Positions 55,014 through 64,000 of a stretch of 64,000 nt of DNA are shown one piece after another. The notes beneath the pieces were generated by a model. The model was not told the origin of the DNA, ran no database searches, and saw only the letters and a list, made by a program, of their open reading frames with translations. The translations under genes and the position numbers were made by a program. Where the stretch lies: contig NC_072451.1 of assembly GCF_027596085.1 (NCBI RefSeq), forward strand, positions 7,593,513 through 7,657,512, written 5' to 3'. Position 1 is the stretch's first letter. Every line of letters starts with the position of its first letter. This DNA is from Anoplopoma fimbria (taxonomy: Eukaryota > Chordata > Actinopteri > Perciformes > Anoplopomatidae).

Positions 55014-56289
55014 ATTGTCCAATCAAGTTCTTTGTTTTTTGTTTTTGATTTATATCCGTGTTTGTGTTGTGGTTTTTGTCAGTCCTATAACGATAACTAA
55101 GTGTCCAGTCATCATAAACTCTTCTGTCTACTGCTTTTTGAAATGTGAGCTGAATGTCTTTCAGACTGCTGATATTCTTGTTTCCTGCAGTGATTCCTTT
55201 CTTCCACTAGATGGGGCAAAGAACCACAACATCTGTCCCATCATTAAACTGGTGCTGATCACACTGAAAGCTCACCTAAGGAAACAATTAGGCTCACGTC
55301 TCCTGTTATTATTCAACACAATATCAATTTGTTGACTGGTGTAGCTGTTAACCCTGTTTGTAGTTTGAAATTGAATAAAACAGCATAGCGTCAATGTAGA
55401 AATATTAAAATGTATCTGATATTAATCATCACGGTTCTCAAATAGATAATTGTTCTGTTGCAGTTGGCTGCTGAAGATCTCATAATATCCAGTAATAAAG
55501 ATCCATGTTTGTGAAAATCATTATGATGCCAGATGTTTTACATTAATGAATAATGGCTTCTTAAAGAGACCATACTGAATAAACAATCAACATAATCTAC
55601 ATATAGTCTAAACAAATTCAATAAACAAATAGACCACAGATGTCTTAGTCTAACAATACTGTATAAACAAACTTACTCACACATTAAGTAAGAGGGAGCT
55701 TTGTTCTGTTGATCAAAGTTAAAAAAAACCTCTAAATCCATTAAAAGGTCCATCTGCATTTAAATAAAAATCATAAAGTATAGTAAGCATGGTTCACACA
55801 TGCATATTTAAACAATTAACTAAAGTATTTACTAATATCAAACTGTGTTTTTTGTAAAATGTGTTTATTGTTTACACCAACACAAAATTATCTAGAATAC
55901 ATATAAGATTAAATCTAAGGACCAAAAAAGGTGTCTTAGTGAACCAACACCATATGAGCTATTAGTAAATGAACAAGTAACAAGTAAAAAGCAGCAAGTA
56001 CAAAATGTAAAAAAAAACAACTTTGAAATAGGGCTGTTTAGGTAAAAAAAAAAAAAGACAATCAAAACATAACATAAAATGGAATTTGCCTACTTATGTT
56101 GTATATTGAGATATGATTGTTATCTGTCAATATTATAAAGTTCAATAAAAATAAATGTCTTTATTATTTAGACAACTTTTAATGAAGACCATGATTTGTG
56201 AATATCATTGGGACACCAAAATACAAAAATAGAGTCAAAATGTTTATAAATTTAGACTATAATGATCAATTTTGTTGACTAATTGAGTG

Positions 56290-57065
56290 AAAGGGAACAA
56301 CTACAAACTGTAAGATAAAACTTTTAAACTATGTATATCAAAGATTAAAAAAGAGACAATATCAGCTTAAACAAATACTATAAGTTTGAATCCTTTTTTT
56401 GTTTGTTTTTATTCAGACATTTTTTAAACATATTCATACAACCTAAATCCATAACATGTTAAACATCTGCTATCAAGTGCAAATGCCTAATCATTATTTC
56501 AAAAATAATAATAATTCCCTACCTTTTTTTGTTGTTATTCAGACATTTTTTAAACATGTTCATACAACCTACATTAAAGGGAACAACTACAAACTGTAAG
56601 ATAAACATTTTAAACTATGTATATAAAAGATTAAAAAAGAGACAATATCAGCTTAAACAAATACTATAAGTTTGAATCCTTTTTTGTTTGTTTTTATTCA
56701 GATAATTTTTTTTTTAAACATGTTCATACAACCTACATTAAAGGGAACAACTACAAACTGTAAGATAAAAATGTTAAACTATGTATATAAAAGATTAAAA
56801 AAGAGACAATATCAGCTTAAACAAATACTATAAGTTTGAATCCTTTTTTGTTTGTTTTTATTCAGATAATTTTTTTAAACATGTTCATACAACCTACATT
56901 AAAGGGAACAACTACAAACTGTAAGATAAAAATGTTAAACTATGTATATAAAAGATTAAAAAAGAGACAATATCAGCTTAAACAAATACAATAAGTTGGA
57001 AGCCTTTTTGTAAATCCATAACATGTTAAACATCTGGTATTAAGTGCAAATGCATAATCATTATG
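56290..57065. repeat. Tandem array of about 163-bp units, 4 copies, with a shared flanking segment
   Basis: Units begin AAAGGGAACAACTACAAACT at 56290, 56576, 56740 and 56901 and contain AAAAGAGACAATATCAGCTT and CAAATACTATAAGTTTGAAT. Spacing is 286, 164 and 161 bases. The longer first interval and the end of the last unit both carry a segment starting ATCCATAACATGTTAAACAT. The unit is AT-rich, and no coding function is seen. Confidence 0.93.
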
Positions 57066-57149
57066 TAAAAATGAAATAAGTCCCTGTGTGGATTTCTGAG
57101 TAAAATCAGGTTACACAATGATGTCAGATGAGCAGAAAGAAAAAGAAAA

Positions 57150-57631
57150 AGAAAAGCGCATTTCTGTCCCAGCCGGGCTTCCGTAGAGAGCAGGAGCGAA
57201 GGGACCTGCTCGCTGCCTCAGCCTGAGAGCATCCTTTCTCTCTGCTTCCACATCATCCTCACCAAAACACACAGCGGGATGACGGAAAAACCATGAGGAT
57301 AGCATCGCTCCACGCACCGGTTTGCGGTAGAATATCGTTGCGGGTTACGTTAGCCGCTGGGCTGGCGTAATGCTATAAACAACATGGAGCTCTCCTCCTG
57401 ATGAAGAGCAGACATAATAGCCTGGTCTGTGGAAGCGAGGAGAATATAGTTCTCCCTAGCACAGCGAGCTGGGCTGAGCCTCTAGCTTTTAGTGCTTTTT
57501 TAAAAAATATATTTTTTTAAAAAACAAACATTTCTGGCTGCAAAACGGTTCTTTGACAGTTTTTGGTTTTATTTTGTGAATGAAATGAGTGGTGGTCCAG
57601 TAAAGAAGATGCACAGATAAAAGTCCTCAAG
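57150..57631 (+). promoter_or_regulatory. Candidate CpG promoter and untranslated first exon of the next plus-strand gene
   Basis: About 57165-57380 is markedly CpG-rich compared with its AT-rich surroundings, as expected of a vertebrate promoter. The block ends in a consensus donor, AAG|GTAAGG, with the last exon base at 57631. Only a very short reading frame starting ATGAGTGGTGGTCC lies before the donor and it stops within the block, so the exon would be non-coding. In mammals B4GALT2 lies just downstream of ATP6V0B in the same orientation, so b4galt2 is the candidate by synteny. No beta-1,4-galactosyltransferase coding sequence was seen in the remaining 6 kb. Confidence 0.35.
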
Positions 57632-58158
57632 GTAAGGTGCTCTGTCTGCTCTCTGGGATGCATTGTTTCCATCAGCATCGCATCCCAGCTTTTCCTTTGT
57701 TTCCATCCATCCTGCACACATCTACCTTGCAATTTTCTGCTTTTATTTATGCTTTGAATATCATGGGAATATGGTGTCATGCTCTGCCTCCCACCCTTCT
57801 TTTGTTATCATGCACATTTCCACCAACTAGCAGCATCTTTCCACCCGCCATAATAGGCTCCAGCCAGCCTCCCTGCACTGTTCTCCTACTGTAAATGGAC
57901 CATCACACAGACTGCTGAGGGGGATATTCAGCCATGCAATTTGGGTTTAATTTGGAGCTTTTAAAAGCTCTTAAGATTCACTTTTTTTTTTTTTTTTTTT
58001 TTTATCTGTCTGAAATTGCTGGGACTATTTCCCCCATAATGTTAAAGAGAGGATGCACAGTCTATGGACTACAGCATCTCTTGTCTTATGGTCTGGTCAC
58101 AGCACACTAAGAGCGAAGTGTGCACAGCCAGCGTTACACTGGGGAAATGAGAGTGAAG

Positions 58159-58184
58159 AAGAAGAGGAGGAGGAGGAGGAGGAG
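58159..58184. repeat. (GAG)n trinucleotide repeat
   Basis: GAAGAGGAGGAGGAGGAGG-type run of about eight GAG units, not in a supported coding frame. Confidence 0.9.
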
Positions 58185-61100
58185 GCTTCTTCATCATGAA
58201 GCTTAACCTAACCAGGCGTTTACACAGAAGCTCTGTACCTAGATCGTAATCCAATCTGACATCCCTCTCATTTATGACACAGCATCTCTTTAGGGCTGTG
58301 GAGGATATAGGAGCAAGTGGACTGGAACTACCTCGCTGTGTGATGTAACAAAGTTGTCCAGTGAAGAGTGGCCTTTGGTGTTTGGATTTTCTTTTTGATG
58401 CAGTATTGTACAAAACATTTTCTTTTCATGATAAGGCTATGTTGTATACTTTTGAGGGCAACGTAGTGAGGTAAATTGTTGTTTTCAAATTCAGTGCGAC
58501 TACAATTGCTGTACTCGTATTTATAGTTTATAAAGTTAAGCCAGATACCGTTTAGAAAAAGGGGCGACAGCTAACAGATATTTTCAGTATTGAGTAATCT
58601 GCTGATTATTATCATGATTCATTATTTCATAAGACGTCAGAATGTAGTGAGAAGTTCACTATTCCTTAAAGCCATGTGTGATGGTATCAAATTGCTTCTT
58701 TTGACTGACAGATGGTGCAAAACCAACGATGTTCAGATTGCTGTCACATAGGATGAGAGAGAAGCAGAAAGCTAGAATAATGCAATGTTTGGTATTTTAA
58801 CATGAAAATTGACTAAAAGTAAAATGGTCAAATAGCTGATTCTTTTTTGTCAATCAAACACACTCTTCCTCCATAAACAGGGAAACCATTAATAAACCCC
58901 TGTGATACAATAATCATATATTCAACTCAATATTGTGTAATCCGGTGCGTCTCTCATGTACTTGAATATTCCTGGAAGATAGTTTCCCCACTTGACAAAA
59001 CAATCTCAATTCACAGACCAGTTTCTTGCTCGTTCTGGAGCTTTTGACTGTAACACATGGTCATCACGAATACATTGTGTCTGCTCAGTTGTGGATTGAT
59101 TAACCTTTATCATAGAAAACATTTAGACTTGTCACAGCTTTGGAAAAGCAGGTGTTAATAATGATATCAAAGATGGCTGAATTCCATTTAGCTTTAGGGT
59201 CGTGGTATTGTGCACGCTGGCTCACTGTCACACTGTCTGGTACACGTTAATAGAACAGAGCCATTGTTATTGTTTCTCGTAACAATTGTGCATTTTCTAA
59301 ATCAAAATGTCTGTCAAGAAAAAAGCTCAATGGGTGGATTTTTAATTCAACATAAGAATCACCTTAAAATCATCAAAACATCGACATTAAACTCATTATG
59401 CTAATGAGAACTGTGTGATACCAGTTCACTATTACAGAGCACATATCTTGGACCAGTTAAGCTCACTCATGTGCGGTGATATTGCAGAAACATGTTTTCA
59501 TCTTTTGGCCATCTGCTTTGAAAACCTGTGACTTGGCTTGAAGCTTCTCAGAGAGCAGAGAGGTGGTTATGGCGTTAGGCTTTACAGTTAAAGGTGACAG
59601 GGTGGTGGTTTTGTCTTTCTTTTATCACGTAGTTTTATATACATGCTCTCATGACGACTTCATCCGGAAATGCATCCGCCTATTGATTGCCAATATGTTA
59701 TTTTACTCTGGAGTGCTGCCTTTTTTTCCCTGTTGTTGTTTATCAGGGTTGCCTCTGCGGTTATTCAAGCTATCCTGGAAGCAGAGGGTCACACGTCGAT
59801 AAGGTTGCACCAGCTATGTGTTGATTCCTTGCTTAGGTTGTGTCCTAAATTCTTGGCACATTGCGTGGAAACATTTGTAAAACAGTACACTGGAAGTCAC
59901 CTTAGCATCACAAACCATCACATTACTGCCAAAAATAATTTCAAGGGAGCCAGGCAATATCAAACTGCCAATCCTTTGTTTCCTTTATATAGATAAATGG
60001 AGATTTTAAGAGCTGTTTTCATGCAGATTAGAAAGAGTGGGAAACATCAGATCATGCTAACTTAACTGACGCTATTTAGTCATTTAGTCTAATGTTATTA
60101 GCAAAATGTTGTGGAAGTGAGTGAGGAGTCAGTAGCAGTATAAAACAGGAAATGCAAGGTTTTTTGAGAAAGTGGATGTCAAGGCAGACACGACAGATCC
60201 TTGAGCATGCAGCCATAACTGGGCACCCCAAATACTGTGTTTGCAGTTTGCTGCAGCAGAATTCCAGATTAGCCTTGGACAGACGCAGAGGTGCACACTC
60301 ATTCGCCGATGCATGCATGCACGCACATATGCGACTGATCGCACAATCCTCCTGGCAGAGATAACTTGGCAAATTTCTCACCTTGTGTAGAGCTTGTGTA
60401 GAAATGTCCTCAGGGCTCTGTTTACGTTTTGAAAGAGAGAACAAAGTTCTAAGTAGAAGCTTTTCACAGTGGTGTTTTTATTATAATTATAGATCTGCTC
60501 CACTGTGCTGTTCCATGAGCTCTGACTGAGGGTTCATATATATTTTATGATAAGAAGAAATAACTTTGGACAGCCTGTAAAAATGTTTACTTTCAGCCCA
60601 AAAAAGGTCTCCTGTGTGCTGTAGCTCGCTTGAGCGAAGCGTGTTATATCACTGTTTCAACGGAGTGTTTGGATCAGCTCTGTGTAAATATGATCAGCTC
60701 CTCCACTGTCACTTTTTCTCTGTTCAGTCCTGCACAGCTTGCTATGATCTTTCATGAAGCCTTGTATAGTAGGTCTAAACCAAAGCGCATGTTTTAAATT
60801 GGATTCCTTTAGTTCATCTCCTCACCTTGTTGGTCCTAACGAGTAGGGATTTATTGTCTTGTGAACAAACCCTGATGAACCGCGGGGGCAAGTTAGGAGA
60901 AGTTGTGTGTGTTTGTATTAGTTATGTTATCTACATTTGCTCACTTTCTTTTTTTTTTTTGACTGCAGTAAAGGTCCAACTATCAGCTTCAAGTCATTAC
61001 TACTGTTTTATTTTCTATTCTTTTCAGGGCAATGAAATCCCTGTTTTCATTGTTATTATTAATAGAGTTTGGTGAAAACAATTTCAACACATAGATTCGA

Positions 61101-62079
61101 ACAACCCTGTTGCCAGATTTCTTTTTGTAATTGTAAGTTTCTGCAAAAACACTGGATACTTTGACTGTTCACATTGCTGACCCAAAAATGCTCTTGATAT
61201 CAGCCTCATATCACGCCTGCAGACATCTCACAATGCCAAGTGGTTAAAGTTGTGAAATGATCAGTTAGATTTAAGCAACAGAACTACTTGGTCAAGGTAA
61301 GAAAAAGGATAATGGTTTATGTTAAAATAATAACTTTCAAACCGTAACAACTTTAGTAGCGTGAAGAGCCCTGAGTGGACTTTCTTACGTAATGTTTTAT
61401 AACATGGTTTGACACGGAACACAAAAAGCGTCTCCTGGGTGAAAGTCCTGTGTTTGTTTGATTCATCCACCACCCCTCCCATCTGCCCTTGGTGGACTTT
61501 CTCGCTTGCTATTCTCGTTATAATGATATCTCACTTTCAGTAACGGTTTCTGCATATACTACCTCACTTGCTCAGCACGTGTCTTGTTGTACGACGTCAC
61601 TTGCTCTGAACAAACGCAAGAACTTCAACATCCAGAGTAGCAATGGCTTACAGAAACATACAACGCCAACATTTTAAGCAACTTGACTGGTTCAAACTAT
61701 TCCAATGTCTATTTTCGCGGATTATGTCCATTACACAATATGCTAACTGAATGCTACGCAAGCGAGCATCAGCAATAAAATCAGTTTGATTGGATTGTTT
61801 TCTATTCGAATGTGAACAACGCAGTGGCGCACAACCCGACGCGGCATCCTGTTTATAATTTACCTTTGTCAGACTCCCTGTTTCCAATTATTCCTGTTGC
61901 TCATTTTGGAAGTGCAGCCTTGAGAGGGGTTAATATGCAGACGATGAACCACGTTCCTTGTTTTGAATCCGGCTTTGCTCCATCGTTCCACTCTTTCTGC
62001 CTCTGTCTTTTCTCCACTATCTCAATTTCATAAAAAGCACAAAATGTGCGTCATCCGCATGTGGAGCAGTGCTATTTAA

Positions 62080-62170
62080 AGAAATACTTTGACGTTTTGG
62101 GAAACGGTAGACAGGCTGTGATGACAAGACTCCAGGATGTTGCTGCTTCTAACCAAAAAATATTCCCGCG
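62080..62170. mobile_element. Terminal fragment of the TTAA-flanked 587-bp family
   Basis: AAAGAAATACTTTGACGTTT followed by TGGGAAACGG resembles the family's left terminus. The remainder is not recognisable. Confidence 0.45.
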
Positions 62171-62576
62171 GGTGCCCCCCCTGTAGAAAGACAAGTGGTT
62201 TGGGAGTACAGAGCTACAGATGAGCCCAATAGTTAGTTACAAAATATTCACCGCACTGTTTTCATTACAGGCCATATTAAATCCTCAATATTCCAATTAT
62301 AAAGCAAAGAAAATAAAAATAGCATCCAAGGACTCAGGTTGATTAAAAATCGATATCCATTGGAAGCATAATTGGACAGGAGTGGCCCTAAGCCTAATGT
62401 CCCGCTGATGTTTTTAAGCCAAAAAAAGACACTCATTTAAATAAAATGTCTTTAAAACCCCTCACCAAATCCTCATCTCACTCCCTCTCCCCGCAATCCT
62501 TCTCTAGTGAAGCCTTCCTTCCGCTGAAGCACTTCATTTATTTCTTTGCTCCGTTGCCAAAAGAGCAGCTGGATCA

Positions 62577-62633
62577 GAGAGCGAGAGAGAGAGGGAGACA
62601 CAGAGAAAGAGAGGAGAGAGAGAGAGAGAGAGT
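62577..62633. repeat. (GA)n-rich repeat
   Basis: GAGAGCGAGAGAGAGAGGG and a terminal uninterrupted AG run. Purine-rich with a few interruptions. Confidence 0.9.
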
Positions 62634-63279
62634 TGATGATGTTTCCACTGTAGTCTATGGATCGCGGCTACAAACGGGACTTTGTTGTATTTGCATAACA
62701 GGAGTGCAGCCTGCATGCTGAGAAACAGCGGATGTAACACTGGAGGAGAATTTCCTCTAATGGCTTTCAGCCTCCGACTTTCAGTGATATTAATTGTTGG
62801 CATGAAATACCTCTCCATTCTGCGATGTCTCATTGATTTCATCCGTTTCTTGTTAATTTTGGTAAAACAAACTTACAAAAGGAAGTGAGACCGTGTTTTT
62901 TTTTAAAACAAAGCAGGGTGCACTTGTTCTTTGATGAGAGGGAGCAGAAAGAAGAGCAGAAAAGCAATGTGATAGCAGACTTTTAAAAAAGTCCAACCTC
63001 CTTCAGATCACAGACGGCTGAGAGGCAATTTAATATCCGAATGGGCAGAGCTGAGTGGAGGAGAGTTGAGCGGGTAGAAGGCTGGAGTTCTGTTCTGATT
63101 AGCTCTGCTTTTACTCTCTTCTCTTCTCTTCTGCCTTCCCACACTCAGCTCTTTTCATATTTTCATCATTTCTTTATTTCTGCTTGGTTCTGTTTTTAGT
63201 TAATGTCTTCGTTACATCAGTGAAACGCCTAGAGAAGTCCACGGGCTTCATTAGGTGACATTTGTCAAACACAAAGATC

Positions 63280-64000
63280 ACCTCCTCCAATGAATCGCCA
63301 CCTTATCGTGGTGGAGGGGTTTGTGTGCCCCAGTGATCCTGAGAGCTGTGTTGTCGGGGGCAATAGCTCCTGGTAGGGTCTCCCAAGGCAAAGTGGTCTC
63401 GGGGGAGGGGTCAGACTAAGAGCGATTCACAAAACCTCAATGAATCGGACGATACAAGGTAGTGGCACCTCGCCCGGAATAGGGAAACCGGGGCACCAGC
63501 CAGACCTGGTAGGGGAGCTCGCCGGCGAGCGTCTGGTGGCCGGGCCTTGGCACATGGGGCCCGGCCGGGCCCAGCCCGAAAAAGCTACATTGTGCCGCCA
63601 CCCTGTGGGCCCACCACCCGCAGGGATAGGCATTGGGGTCGGGTGCAATGTGAGCTGGGCGGCAGGCTGGGGTGGAAACCTGGGCGTGCTGACCCCCGGC
63701 ATCACAGACTAGCTCTAGGGACGTGGAATGTCACCTCTCTGGCGGGGAAGGAACCGGAGCTGGTGCGGGAGGTGGAACGCTACCAACTAGATATAGTTGG
63801 GCTCACCTCCACGCATAGCACCGGTTCTGGAACCAAACTCCTGGAGAGGGGCTGGACTTTTTCCTTTTCCGGAGTTCTCACAAGCCCCCGGCTGAGCGCC
63901 GCTGTTCAGGAGTTCTCCCCGGAGAACGAGAGGGTCACCTCTCTGCGACTGGGAATCGCAGGAGGAAAGTCTCTGACTGTTGTTTGTGCCTATGCACCAA
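63280..64000 (+). mobile_element. Non-LTR retrotransposon (LINE), 5' part with start of AP-endonuclease domain; runs off the window
   Basis: An abrupt rise in GC marks the element. The 5' leader contains an ORF-like stretch (63440-63712), followed in another frame by an open frame from about 63709 to the window end. It begins LGTWNVTSLAGKEPELVREV and continues with DIVGLTSTHS and ERVTSLRLG, the usual N-terminus of the fish LINE endonuclease-reverse transcriptase protein often mis-annotated as craniofacial development protein 2-like. Around 63867 (FSGV then LTSPRLS) about a dozen residues that I expect in relatives are missing, which suggests an internal deletion. The clade (RTE-like or I/Nimb-like) is not decided. 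Reverse transcriptase would lie beyond 64000. Confidence 0.8.

Larger units (their letters stand above)
57632..63279. other. Presumed first-intron or intergenic stretch
   Basis: Follows the candidate first exon at 57150-57631. It contains a T-homopolymer near 57968-57992, GAG and GA repeats and a terminal MITE fragment near 62080. No coding exon of a recognisable protein was found. Confidence 0.5.

Noticed and set aside
63440..63712. Stand-alone 90-codon GC-rich gene
   Set aside because: It is the 5' leader of the LINE directly upstream of the endonuclease frame, not an independent host gene.

Overview
This is vertebrate nuclear DNA, most likely from a percomorph (perch-like) teleost fish. 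It is AT-rich, has intron-split genes with GT..AG borders, and carries dinucleotide microsatellites, short DNA transposons, a tRNA-derived SINE and LINE fragments that I recognise as fish repeat families. No prokaryotic, organellar or CRISPR content is present.

Two complete protein genes can be read. (1) On the minus strand, five coding exons between 25340 and 10971 encode a 377-residue class A GPCR that I recognise as the teleost kisspeptin receptor (Kiss1r/GPR54; the single perciform receptor often called kissr2). (2) On the plus strand, eight coding exons between 47711 and 52836 encode Atp6v0b, the c'' proteolipid of the V-ATPase Vo sector (205 residues from the preferred start). The two genes are divergently oriented, with about 21 kb between them in which I find no gene. 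A CpG-rich block ending in a consensus splice donor at 57631 looks like the promoter and untranslated first exon of a third plus-strand gene whose coding exons lie beyond the window. In mammals B4GALT2 follows ATP6V0B, so b4galt2 is the candidate, by synteny only.

Layout: 1-10250 is gene-free, with microsatellites, retroelement tails and two full-length TIR elements (8015-8547 and 9656-10242). 10250-26350 holds kiss1r, whose introns 2 and 3 contain a cluster of SINE/LINE pieces sharing one 3' tail. 26350-45700 is gene-poor, with a long AT microsatellite and a perfect 35-bp inverted repeat. 45700-47400 is a nest of retroelement tails and simple repeats. 47480-55013 is atp6v0b with its E-box-rich promoter, two intronic MITEs and a long 3' region. 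56290-57065 is a roughly 163-bp tandem repeat array. 57100-57631 is the candidate first exon. 63280-64000 is the 5' part of a GC-rich non-LTR retrotransposon that runs off the window.

The two recognised genes have unrelated jobs (reproductive neuroendocrine signalling versus organelle acidification), and nothing suggests they act together. I found no previously undescribed biological system. The most unusual items are the perfect hairpin at 33754-33826, the near-identical SINE copies in kiss1r intron 2, the LINE-filled intron 3, and the tandem array with matching flanking segments at 56.3-57.1 kb.
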